DNA of 64,000 nt from Candidatus Endomicrobium neocapritermitis. Lineage in GTDB: Bacteria; Elusimicrobiota; Endomicrobiia; Endomicrobiales; Endomicrobiaceae. Both the position numbers and the translations under genes were made by a program. Below, piece by piece: positions 44,205 to 52,066 of this stretch. The stretch covers positions 24,645 through 88,644 of the forward strand of contig WRJZ01000048.1 of the NCBI GenBank assembly GCA_009778325.1. The letters run 5' to 3'. The notes beneath the pieces are model-generated. The model was not told where the DNA came from. It was given only the letters and a program-made list of their open reading frames with translations, and searched no databases. The first letter of the stretch is position 1. Each line of letters opens with the position of its first letter.

Positions 44205-45047
44205 CTAATTTTTAGCTTTTATTCCGGTTACCGTAATAGATAAGACAGTCGATTTTCCGTTTTTAAACTCTTTCAGATTTTTTGAATCCAAATATTTTGA
44301 GAGCATTGCGTCAGGAAGTATTATTTTATTCTCTTTAACTACTTTTACATCTTTGAAACCGGCTTTTGATATTTCATTTATATAATCGTCTTTTTGGACT
44401 GCTCCGGCTATACATCCGGCATACATTGCGACTGCATTTCTTAACGCTAAAGGGAGTTCTCCTTTAAGCACAATGTCAGAGACGCAAAAATGCCCTTCAG
44501 GTTTTAACACGCGGTTTATTTCGTGGAAAATCCTATCTTTTTTAGGAAGCAAATTAAGCACGCAATTACTTATTACCACATCTGCCGTATTACTATCAAC
44601 AGGCATATTTTCAATATCGCCTTGTCTGAATTCAATATTTTTTGCACCGAGTTTTTTTGCATTTCTCTTAGCTTTAGCTATCATTTCAGGCGCAAAATCA
44701 ACCCCTATAACATACCCGCTTTCGGTAGTTTCGGCTAATGCGACAAAACAATCATTTCCCGCGCCGGAACCCAAGTCTATAACGGTATTTCCGGGTTTTA
44801 TTCCGGCATACCTGGTAGGCAAACCGCAGCCAAATCCCAAATCTGCTTCCGGCATATAACCTTTTAACCGGCTGTAATCTTCAGTCATTATGCTGTATAT
44901 TTCATTATCGGAACCGCAGCAAACATTAGAATCGCAGCAGCTTTTTGGCGCTTTTGAGGAAACCGCATCATTATATCGCTGTTTTACCATTTCTTTTATA
45001 ACATCTTCATTATTTGAACAACCTGAACCTAAAGCTTTTTTTGCCAT
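44205..45047 (-). CDS. arsM: Arsenite S-adenosylmethionine methyltransferase
   Basis: 280 residues. It methylates arsenite. SAM-binding motif I is VIDLGSGAGNDCFVA. The three arsenic-binding cysteines expected for ArsM are present in GFGCGLPT, ISNCVLNLL and YAGCIAGA; extra cysteines lie near the N-terminus (SGCSNN, SCCDSNVCCGS). ATG 45047 is preferred over an upstream ATG (45059) because GGAGGG is 5 nt upstream of it. Second gene of the operon. Confidence 0.95.
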   Translation of the reverse strand: MAKKALGSGCSNNEDVIKEMVKQRYNDAVSSKAPKSCCDSNVCCGSDNEIYSIMTEDYSRLKGYMPEADLGFGCGLPTRYAGIKPGNTVIDLGSGAGNDCFVALAETTESGYVIGVDFAPEMIAKAKRNAKKLGAKNIEFRQGDIENMPVDSNTADVVISNCVLNLLPKKDRIFHEINRVLKPEGHFCVSDIVLKGELPLALRNAVAMYAGCIAGAVQKDDYINEISKAGFKDVKVVKENKIILPDAMLSKYLDSKNLKEFKNGKSTVLSITVTGIKAKN

Positions 45048-45059
45048 AATACCCTCCAT

Positions 45060-45105
45060 AATCTATATTAAATCTATAAATATCGATATGTAAAAATAAA
45101 AAAAT
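45060..45105 (-). promoter_or_regulatory. Possible ArsR operator between arsR and arsM
   Basis: AATATCGATATGTAAAA (plus strand, 45079-45095) closely matches AATATAGATATGTTTTT in the arsR promoter, suggesting a second ArsR-binding site. Inferred only from the shared motif. Confidence 0.5.
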
Positions 45106-45414
45106 TTAACAACAATCCTTATCTTTAACGGAAGAAAATGTTTCGGTAAACTGTTCAAGCAGATTTTTTGCGTTAGCAACGCCCTCTTTACTTATGGAAT
45201 AATACATCCACTTGCCGTCTTTGCGGCCTGCAACAATCCCGCTGTCGCAAAGTATTTTCATATGATGGGATAATGTTGATTGTCCTATCCGTAAAGCGTC
45301 AAGCAGATGGCAGGCGCATTTTTCTCCGTTACATAACATATTTAAAATACTTAAACGGTTAGCGTCGCACAATGCCTTAAATACTCTGGCCGATAGCTTC
45401 AATTTTTTATCCAT
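45106..45414 (-). CDS. arsR: ArsR-family metalloregulator
   Basis: 102 residues, winged helix. DNA-binding helix region HLLDALRIGQSTLSHHMKIL, wing GRKDGKWMYYSI. The metal-binding cysteines CNGEKCACHLL sit at the start of the recognition region, the classical arsenite site (CxC). A C-terminal CC ends the protein. ATG 45414 coincides with the predicted transcription start, so it may be translated from a leaderless mRNA. It would repress the operon until arsenite binds. Confidence 0.95.
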   Translation of the reverse strand: MDKKLKLSARVFKALCDANRLSILNMLCNGEKCACHLLDALRIGQSTLSHHMKILCDSGIVAGRKDGKWMYYSISKEGVANAKNLLEQFTETFSSVKDKDCC

Positions 45415-45420
45415 AAGATT

Positions 45421-45450
45421 ATTATACAAAAACATATCTATATTTGTCAA
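45421..45450 (-). promoter_or_regulatory. Perfect-consensus promoter of the ars operon
   Basis: On the minus strand TTGACA (45445-45450) and TATAAT (45421-45426) are both exact, with an 18-bp spacer containing AATATAGATATG, a candidate ArsR operator that would block RNA polymerase. Confidence 0.88.
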
Positions 45451-45527
45451 TATGTTGCGAGATGTACTGCATTATTGTTTTCTTGTCAGTCAGTTTTTTC
45501 TATAATATGTTGGCTGTTATTGCAGGT

Positions 45528-46955
45528 ATGGAGAAAAAATTGGCTGTGAAAGAAAAAGATAAACTTATAAAAATTGACAAAAAAAATATCTGGCATCCAT
45601 TTACGCAGATGGCGGACTGGATTAACAATGACCCGTGCGAGCCGCTGATAATCGACAGAGGCAAAGGCTCGTATATTTATGATATTAACGGTACGAAGTA
45701 CCTTGACGGCGTTTCTTCTTTATGGGTTACGCTTTTGGGGCACAGAAATCCAAAAATAGACAAAGCCGTAAAAGCGCAGATTGATAAAGTTGCGCATACG
45801 ACTTTTTTGGGACTTACGCATAAACCTGCCATAGATTTGTCCGAAAAACTTTTAAAAATTCTGCCTAAAAATCTTAAAAAAATATTTTACTCTGATAACG
45901 GTTCGACTGCGGTTGAAGTCGCCCTGAAAATGGCATACCAGTATTGGCAGTTTAAAGGCGAGGAACGAAGTTCCTTTTTATCGTTAAAAAACGCTTACCA
46001 CGGCGATACGATAGGGGCGGTTTCAGTCGGCGGAACAAGTTTGTTCCATTCAACGTTTAAATCTTTGCTTTTTAAAAATCATTTTGCCCAATCTCCATAT
46101 TGTTACAGATGTCCTCATAAAAAGGGGAACGAAGGGAACAAAGTTCCCTTTCCGATAAAAGCAGGTTCGTTTAAGCAGTACTGTAAAGTTGTAAGTTGCA
46201 AAGGACAATGTATAAAAGAGGTCGAAGACCTCCTTGCCAAGAATAATAAAAATATAGCCGCGGCCATAATTGAACCTTTAAATCAGGCGGCTGCCGGGAT
46301 GATTGTTATGCCGAAAGGTTATCTCAAAGAGTACTCCGCTCTTTGCAAAAGGTATAAAATACCTTTGATTTGCGACGAAGTTGCCACAGGTTTCGGAAGA
46401 TCCGGAAAAATGTTTGCCGTAGAAAATGAAGGCGTAAAACCTGATTTTATTTGTTTGTCAAAAGGCATAACAGGCGGATATCTGCCTTTGGCGGTTACGG
46501 CGACAACAAATGAAATTTATAATGCTTTTTTAGGCAAATACGAAGAGTTTAAAACTTTTTTTCACGGGCATTCATACACCGCGAACCCTCTTGCGTGCGC
46601 TGCCGCAAACGCAACGCTTGATATATTGAAAAAGGACGAAGTCCTTAAAAACTTACAGCCGAAAATTAAACATTTTGAAAAGGAGCTTAGCTCCCTTGCC
46701 AAACATCCCAAAGTCGGCAATGTAAGACATTGCGGAGTGATGGCGGGAATCGAAATCGTTAAAAACAAAGATGCCGGAGAACCATACGATTATAAACTTA
46801 AAACCGGAGCAAAGATTTGCTCGGCAATGCGCAAAGACGGCGTGATAATAAGAAATCTCGGCGACACGCTTGTTTTATTTTTACATCTTACAATGATGAA
46901 CGCGGAGATTACAAAGATAGTAAACTCAATAAAAAAAAGAATAGGACATCTCTAA
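45528..46955 (+). CDS. bioA: Adenosylmethionine-8-amino-7-oxononanoate aminotransferase
   Basis: About 475 residues. It transfers the amino group of SAM to KAPA to give DAPA. Signatures: NIWHPFTQMADW, SLWVTLLGHRNP, SDNGSTAVEVALKMAYQYW, the PLP lysine in FICLSKGITGGYLPL, FFHGHSYTANPLACAAA. Start is uncertain: ATG 45528, or TTG 45540, which has GGAG at good spacing. A TATAAT at 45501-45506 argues against the longer frame. Six mini-palindromes are encoded within it (near 45962, 46032, 46134, 46218, 46632, 46682). Confidence 0.93.
   Translation: MEKKLAVKEKDKLIKIDKKNIWHPFTQMADWINNDPCEPLIIDRGKGSYIYDINGTKYLDGVSSLWVTLLGHRNPKIDKAVKAQIDKVAHTTFLGLTHKPAIDLSEKLLKILPKNLKKIFYSDNGSTAVEVALKMAYQYWQFKGEERSSFLSLKNAYHGDTIGAVSVGGTSLFHSTFKSLLFKNHFAQSPYCYRCPHKKGNEGNKVPFPIKAGSFKQYCKVVSCKGQCIKEVEDLLAKNNKNIAAAIIEPLNQAAAGMIVMPKGYLKEYSALCKRYKIPLICDEVATGFGRSGKMFAVENEGVKPDFICLSKGITGGYLPLAVTATTNEIYNAFLGKYEEFKTFFHGHSYTANPLACAAANATLDILKKDEVLKNLQPKIKHFEKELSSLAKHPKVGNVRHCGVMAGIEIVKNKDAGEPYDYKLKTGAKICSAMRKDGVIIRNLGDTLVLFLHLTMMNAEITKIVNSIKKRIGHL
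45962..46694. repeat. Six mini-palindromes inside bioA
   Basis: AGGAACGAAGTTCCT (45962), GGAACAAGTTTGTTCC (46032), GGGAACAAAGTTCCC (46134), GAGGTCGAAGACCTC (46218), AAGGACGAAGTCCTT (46632), GGAGCTTAGCTCC (46682). Most are 6+3+6 bp with loop AAA or GAA, i.e. exactly five codons. Confidence 0.85.
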
Positions 46956-46982
46956 AAATCCATCTTAAACAAAGGTAAAATT

Positions 46983-47864
46983 ATGGAAAAAGAATATTCT
47001 CCGCGGATAAAAAAATTAATGCGTAAATTTCAGCGCGCCGAAGAAACGGAAAGCGCTTTGTATATCCGCGTTGCCGCGCGCGAAAAAATAGGAAAAAATA
47101 AAGAAATCCTTTTACAAATAGCTTCGCAGGAAAAAGAACACGCGTTAATATGGAAACGTTATACCGGCGAAGATATTAAACCTTCCGGGTTTAAAATTTT
47201 TATATATTCGCTGCTATACATTATTTTCGGCTACGTATTTATCGTAAGGCTGAAAGAGCGCGGAGAATACGCCGTTGTAAAAAGTTATAGTTTGTTTGAA
47301 AAAGAAATTCCCGAAATTAAGGATATAATAGAGCATGAAAAGGCGCACGCGCAAAAACTTGCCGCAATACTTGACGAAGAACGGCTGCAATATGTAGGCG
47401 CGACCGTTTTGGGTCTAAACGATGCCCTTGTTGAAGTTTCCGGCGCGCTCGCGGGGTTAACGTTCGCTCTTGCCAATACCAAAATTGTTGCGGTTGCCGC
47501 AATAATAACCGGCGTTTCGGCAACTTTGTCAATGGCAGCTTCAAATTATCTTGCGGAACGCTCCGAAGGCAATCCGCGCGCGGTAAAAGCAAGTATTTAT
47601 ACGGGAGCGTCGTATATATTAACCGTAATAGTGCTCATTTTGCCGTATTTGCTGCTCCCCAATGATATGTATATTGCCGCGTTTTTGATTATGATTGCGA
47701 TAATGTTTGCCGTAATAGTCATTTTTAACTACTACATATCAGTTGCAAAAGCAGAGCCGTTTTTTAAAAGGTTTTCAGAAATGGCTTCGGTATGCGTTAT
47801 TGTGGCAACGATTTCCTTCGCGCTTGGCGTTGCCGCGAAACATTTCTTTAACATAAGCGTCTGA
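46983..47864 (+). CDS. Ferritin-like/VIT1 iron or manganese transporter (MbfA-like)
   Basis: 293 residues. The N-terminal rubrerythrin/ferritin-like half (residues 1-140) carries metal-ligand-type motifs: RAEETESALYIRV, ASQEKEHALIWKRY and IIEHEKAHAQKL. The C-terminal half is a CCC1/VIT1 membrane domain (GATVLGLNDALVEVSGALAGLTFA, SMAASNYLAERSEGNPR, then three helices). Such fusions export iron or manganese. It starts 27 nt after bioA with AAAGGT. The conserved Asp/Glu of VIT1 are visible. Confidence 0.88.
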   Translation: MEKEYSPRIKKLMRKFQRAEETESALYIRVAAREKIGKNKEILLQIASQEKEHALIWKRYTGEDIKPSGFKIFIYSLLYIIFGYVFIVRLKERGEYAVVKSYSLFEKEIPEIKDIIEHEKAHAQKLAAILDEERLQYVGATVLGLNDALVEVSGALAGLTFALANTKIVAVAAIITGVSATLSMAASNYLAERSEGNPRAVKASIYTGASYILTVIVLILPYLLLPNDMYIAAFLIMIAIMFAVIVIFNYYISVAKAEPFFKRFSEMASVCVIVATISFALGVAAKHFFNISV

Positions 47865-48069
47865 CGACAATTACGAATTACGAATCAAAGACAACAACAA
47901 AACTAAAATTAATTTATAGTAATTCAAATTAAAATTATTGAAAATATAATTAATTTAAGTTATGATTGCAATGTAATTACTAAAAAATAAAAATAGCAAT
48001 AATGGTTAAAAAAATTGCCTTTTTCGTTTGTCGTTGATTTGTAATTCGTCATTCGTAATTGCCGTTTAA
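47865..48069. repeat. Long intergenic inverted repeat, ATTACGAATTACGAATCAA family
   Basis: Arms ACAATTACGAATTACGAATC and TTGTAATTCGTCATTCGTAA with AAAGACAAC and TTGTCGTTGATTT; a 120-bp AT-rich centre separates them, the longest centre in the window. The right end GCCGTTTAAAGGAGG forms the Fic gene ribosome-binding site. Confidence 0.88.
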
Positions 48070-48079
48070 AGGAGGCATT

Positions 48080-49384
48080 ATGCAGCTGCCCGAAAAAGTA
48101 AATTTCAACTGGCAGTCGGTGCTTCAAAAAGCTTTGCTGGACAATACGATAAACATACATGAAATCGTTTCTGAAAACAGCGAAATAGCTGCTGATTTGA
48201 AAAACGCTAACGCCGCTTACGAGTATTGGGATAAGGTTCGGTATACGGTTTTGCCTGAGAATATTTCAGCGGAACTTTTTTGGTCAATTTTAAAATTCAG
48301 GCGTTCCGGGCTGTATGTTGAAAAAATCAAGCTTGGAATCAATGTTTTTAAGTATCTTGTAAATCCGGAAATTCTTGCGAAGCTTAGCTTTGTAAATTCG
48401 TTCAATATTGCTCCGGCTCTTTCTTTGGATGAAGAAAACGAATATTCGGCAAACGCTAAAATGAAAGAGGCAATAGCTTCAAGCAGGCTTGAAGGAGCGG
48501 AAGCTGTAAAAGCCGAAGCTATGGAGATGCTGCGCTCGAACCTTCCGGCTAAAAACAAAAGCGAACAAATGGTAATAAATAATTACCGCGCTCTAAATTT
48601 TGCGGAAAAGAATCTTGATAAAGAGCTTTCCGTTGAATTTATAAAAGAGATATATTCTATGGTTATGGACTCTTCCGAAGCGGATATTTTCAGAAAAGAT
48701 TCGCAGAATGTCCGCGTCGTTGATATCCGCGACGACGCTGTTTTGTACGAGCCTCCGAAAGCCGCTGACATTGAAACTCTTCTTGAGGAACTTTGTTCCT
48801 ACGTTAATTCAAAAAACGGGACAAATCACATAATAAAAGCCGCTGTTATACACTTTTTGTTCGCCTATATCCATCCTTTTAACGACGGCAACGGCAGAAT
48901 CGCAAGAGTGCTTTTTTATTGGTTTGCGCTTAAAAACGGTGTTAATATTTTTAAATATTTGTCGATTTCGGAAATTCTCAGGGCAATACCTTCGCAGTAC
49001 GCGAAAGTGTTTTTGTACACTGAAATAGATGAAAATGATATTACGTACTTTATCAACTTTAATCTTGACGTAATTTTTGAAGAACTGAATAATTTTACCG
49101 CTTATCTGGAAGCCAAAAAGGAAGAAAAATCCGAAACTCAGGAATTTTTAAGCTTCGGCGTAAAGTTGAACCCAAGGCAAAAAAGCATTTTGAAAGAATT
49201 TACCGAAAAGCAAAACACGCGCAATATAGAATATTTTAAAAATAAACTTGGAATTGTTTATGAAACAGCCAGAACAGATTTAATGTACATGGCAAAAAAA
49301 GGTCTGCTTATTAAAACCAAAAAAGGCAAAGAGTTTATGTATTCTTTAAGCAAAAAATCCATTAAAAAGATAGGTAAAATATAA
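48080..49384 (+). CDS. Fic-domain protein (class II) with C-terminal winged helix
   Basis: 434 residues. The Fic motif is complete: YIHPFNDGNGRIARVLFYW (catalytic His near residue 265), typical of AMP-transferases. The inhibitory helix motif [S/T]xxxE[G/N] is at SSRLEG (near 133), N-terminal to the core, so class II autoinhibited. A C-terminal winged helix (KLNPRQKSILKEF ... RTDLMYMAKKGLLIK) suggests DNA binding or self-regulation. ATG 48080 with GGAGG. It converges on the minus-strand ATPase/methylase pair. Confidence 0.92.
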   Translation: MQLPEKVNFNWQSVLQKALLDNTINIHEIVSENSEIAADLKNANAAYEYWDKVRYTVLPENISAELFWSILKFRRSGLYVEKIKLGINVFKYLVNPEILAKLSFVNSFNIAPALSLDEENEYSANAKMKEAIASSRLEGAEAVKAEAMEMLRSNLPAKNKSEQMVINNYRALNFAEKNLDKELSVEFIKEIYSMVMDSSEADIFRKDSQNVRVVDIRDDAVLYEPPKAADIETLLEELCSYVNSKNGTNHIIKAAVIHFLFAYIHPFNDGNGRIARVLFYWFALKNGVNIFKYLSISEILRAIPSQYAKVFLYTEIDENDITYFINFNLDVIFEELNNFTAYLEAKKEEKSETQEFLSFGVKLNPRQKSILKEFTEKQNTRNIEYFKNKLGIVYETARTDLMYMAKKGLLIKTKKGKEFMYSLSKKSIKKIGKI

Positions 49385-49435
49385 AAGATAAGTAAGTAAA
49401 AGGTTTTGGTGTTTTCGCGAAGCGAAATTAGGAAA
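49385..49435. repeat. Degenerate repeat remnant after the Fic gene
   Basis: AAGATAAGTAAGTAAAAGG and a broken hairpin (GTTTTCGCGAAGCGAAAT) are seen, with no right arm. This is the last palindrome before an AT-rich repeat-free stretch running to about 54 kb. Confidence 0.6.
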
Positions 49436-49482
49436 GAGGGAGATAAAATTAGAGTTCTGTAAAATTTGTACAGAAATTTATA

Positions 49483-50337
49483 TCAAAATAAGCATTGAGT
49501 TGTTTCTAAAAAGTTTGTCTTTACTATATTATTGAAAAACATAACTTCTTTACCAAACGTATGCTGATTGGCTGAGTATTGAATTAAAAATTCGTTTGTT
49601 CTGCAATTTTTATAGAGTGCTTTGATTTCTGGCACATTATCATAGGTTAAGATCCACGGAGTAGTTAATGATTTAATTTTTTTTGCAAGATTTGCATGAT
49701 CTTTGTGAACATAAAAATTTGTATAAAGGCTTTTACCTTGCTTGTAATATGGCGGATCAAAATATACGATACTGCTATCGATATTTTTGACTCTGTTAAT
49801 TAAATTTATTGAATCAACATTAGTAACAGTTATTCGACTTTCATATTCTGCTATAGTCTGTATTTTTTTTATGAGTTCTTCTTTATTGAATCTTGCATCA
49901 AGTGTATAGCTTCCTTTTTGTTGTTTGCCGCCAATAGGTCCGCCTTTTATTATGCCGCTGTAGTTAGTTCTATTGAGATAAAAAAATGCAAAACCTATTT
50001 CTGTCAATGAATATTGTTTTTGGTTAAAAATGACAAATCTCTGCCTCTCTCTCTCTGATAAAGAAATATTGCAATTCTTAATTTTTTTTATGAATTTATC
50101 AGTATACTTTAAAATGGAAGTCCAAAAAGAATACAAGGCTGGATCAATGTCATTAATGAGTATATTAGAAACATACTCATTTATCAGCAATGATAAAGCA
50201 ACATTAGCACCGCCTGCAAAAGGTTCAATATAGGTAACATTGTCGAGTTCATTTTCAACAATTAACTCTTTAAATGTGTTTGCAAGTTTTGCTTTTCCGC
50301 CAGGATAACGCAATGGTGAATAATTATTTGTTTCCAT
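49483..50337 (-). CDS. Dam-type N6-adenine DNA methyltransferase (D12 class)
   Basis: 284 residues. Motif I is SPLRYPGGKAKLANTF with YIEPFAGGANVALSLL; motif IV is SIVYFDPPYYKQG. This is the alpha-class D12 family (Dam, DpnM), which methylates adenine in a short palindrome such as GATC; the target is not known here. ATG 50337 is chosen 23 nt after the ATPase stop; an alternative TTG at 50364 would overlap that stop (TTGA). Neither has a good Shine-Dalgarno, so translation probably depends on the upstream gene. Confidence 0.9.
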   Translation of the reverse strand: METNNYSPLRYPGGKAKLANTFKELIVENELDNVTYIEPFAGGANVALSLLINEYVSNILINDIDPALYSFWTSILKYTDKFIKKIKNCNISLSERERQRFVIFNQKQYSLTEIGFAFFYLNRTNYSGIIKGGPIGGKQQKGSYTLDARFNKEELIKKIQTIAEYESRITVTNVDSINLINRVKNIDSSIVYFDPPYYKQGKSLYTNFYVHKDHANLAKKIKSLTTPWILTYDNVPEIKALYKNCRTNEFLIQYSANQHTFGKEVMFFNNIVKTNFLETTQCLF

Positions 50338-50360
50338 ATATGTTATATTATAAAATAAAA

Positions 50361-51986
50361 TCAATTTTGGCCAGAGTTTGTTTCTATAGGCTCCGTATTT
50401 GTCTTTACAGCCAAAGTATCAAACATTGTGATAAAGGCATTTTTAAATTCATGAACTTTCGTTTTGTTTTTATTTATCCATAACGACAGTAATTCATTTA
50501 TAATCTTTACATCTGTTTCGCGATAAAAACGCTTACAAAAATCTTTTTTTTCACTATGCCCTGTTGGGCAGCTTGTAAAGTCTGCCATAATTACTTCTTG
50601 TTTTTGACTGAGACAACTGCTAGCCTCTTCCGGTGTCATTTCAGCAATAGTATTATACAATTCTATTTCTAAAGCTTCCTTTCCTGGTAATAATATAAAA
50701 GAATCTTTATGTTTTTTAATATGTGCTTTCTGTGTGGAAGTGCCTTTAGTTGCAACATCACCATCAAGAACTATTATTGAGTTTAAAAAACATGGAATCT
50801 TTTTGGTATGAAGTTCAATATATTCTGCAAATCCAAGTGATGATGGACACTTGTTTAGTCGTGTAGATATTTTTGTACCTAGTATTTTTGTTAATAGTTT
50901 TGAAGCTACGGGGTCTTCCAAATAAACATCAATTTTTTTTGGGATATAAGGCTTAGTAAGTAAATTTGCCTCCATTTTTCTAAAGTCAGCTATGTTTTTT
51001 ATGGTGTCTATAGTAACTATTTCGCCGGTTCTTTGAGTAAATAATACAATGTGGTTCATATTGTTTGTAGTATTATTGCGAAGTATAAATTGCTTTAATC
51101 TTTCAATTATATTTTGCGAATGAGTCGTAAATAATATTTGTATATTGTTCTCTTTAGAGATTTTATTTAAGAAATCGATAAGTTTTATTTGTGCCGAAGG
51201 GTGCAATGTTGCGTCTAACTCATCTATGCACAATATCGCTCCGACATATCCAGATATTGTATCACGCTTTATTTTTTTAAAAGATAGCGCAGCTATTATT
51301 ATTTTCGCAATGTTGCTTTCGCCAGCCGAGTTAGCTAGGTATGAATATTTGTCGGTTGTTACACCAAGAAAAGATAGTTTCCCACTCTTGGATTGATGGA
51401 TACTTGTTTCTGTTTTGCCGAAGTGAGGGTCTGATAATATGCTTGCGTATGCCTTATCAAAATCTTGCTTAAGTTCAGGGTCTGATAGCACATCTGTTGC
51501 TACTGTTTGATAAGTTAAGTTTGATTCTCCTATAGGATATAGCCTACTTAAGCTTAAAAAATATACAGGAATTTGTAGATAACCAGAGCCTTTACCTTTA
51601 GTGCCGGCCTTCCAAAATCGAGGTGGATCGTTAGGTTTTTTCTTGTCACGTATTATACTTATAACAGAAAAAGGATTGTTTACATTATCTATATCATCTT
51701 CTAATGTTAAAGTCCATTCATGTTTTCCTGCCCTATCATTTTCATATTTACTGTCAAATTTAAATTTTTCTGAAAACTGCGATATTAAGTTATAGCCATC
51801 TATAGTTTTTTTGCCGTAGAGAGGGTTATTAATATCGGTCAATGAAAATGTTTGACTTACGACCCCAAGAACAGTAGATTTCATACTTTTGTTTTTGCCT
51901 ACAATAGCAGTCAAATTTTTACCCACATAAAAACTTTGATTTTTTATATCGCGAAATTGTTTTATAAGTACGCTTTTTACAATCAT
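50361..51986 (-). CDS. OLD-like AAA ATPase with TOPRIM-like C-terminus
   Basis: 541 residues. ABC-type ATPase: N-terminal IKQFRDIKNQSFYVGKNLTAIVG, then Walker A in unusual form (GKNKSMKST, the second Gly replaced by Met, residues 30-38), signature SAGESNIAKIIIAAL, Walker B ILCIDELDATLHPSAQ (about 250), H-loop LFTTHSQNIIE. The C-terminal half has YLEDPVASKLLTKI (about 355) and SIIVLDGDVA (about 406), matching the E...DxD of TOPRIM nucleases. ATG with AGAGGAA. It directly precedes the Dam gene. Probably a nuclease or sensor in a defence or modification pair (inference). Confidence 0.82.
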   Translation of the reverse strand: MIVKSVLIKQFRDIKNQSFYVGKNLTAIVGKNKSMKSTVLGVVSQTFSLTDINNPLYGKKTIDGYNLISQFSEKFKFDSKYENDRAGKHEWTLTLEDDIDNVNNPFSVISIIRDKKKPNDPPRFWKAGTKGKGSGYLQIPVYFLSLSRLYPIGESNLTYQTVATDVLSDPELKQDFDKAYASILSDPHFGKTETSIHQSKSGKLSFLGVTTDKYSYLANSAGESNIAKIIIAALSFKKIKRDTISGYVGAILCIDELDATLHPSAQIKLIDFLNKISKENNIQILFTTHSQNIIERLKQFILRNNTTNNMNHIVLFTQRTGEIVTIDTIKNIADFRKMEANLLTKPYIPKKIDVYLEDPVASKLLTKILGTKISTRLNKCPSSLGFAEYIELHTKKIPCFLNSIIVLDGDVATKGTSTQKAHIKKHKDSFILLPGKEALEIELYNTIAEMTPEEASSCLSQKQEVIMADFTSCPTGHSEKKDFCKRFYRETDVKIINELLSLWINKNKTKVHEFKNAFITMFDTLAVKTNTEPIETNSGQN

Positions 51987-52066
51987 AGATTCCTCTTATG
52001 TGATAGTATGGTCGAAAAAAATATAGCATATGCAGCTTATCTTTAGCCGAAACACAATGCCTGCCG

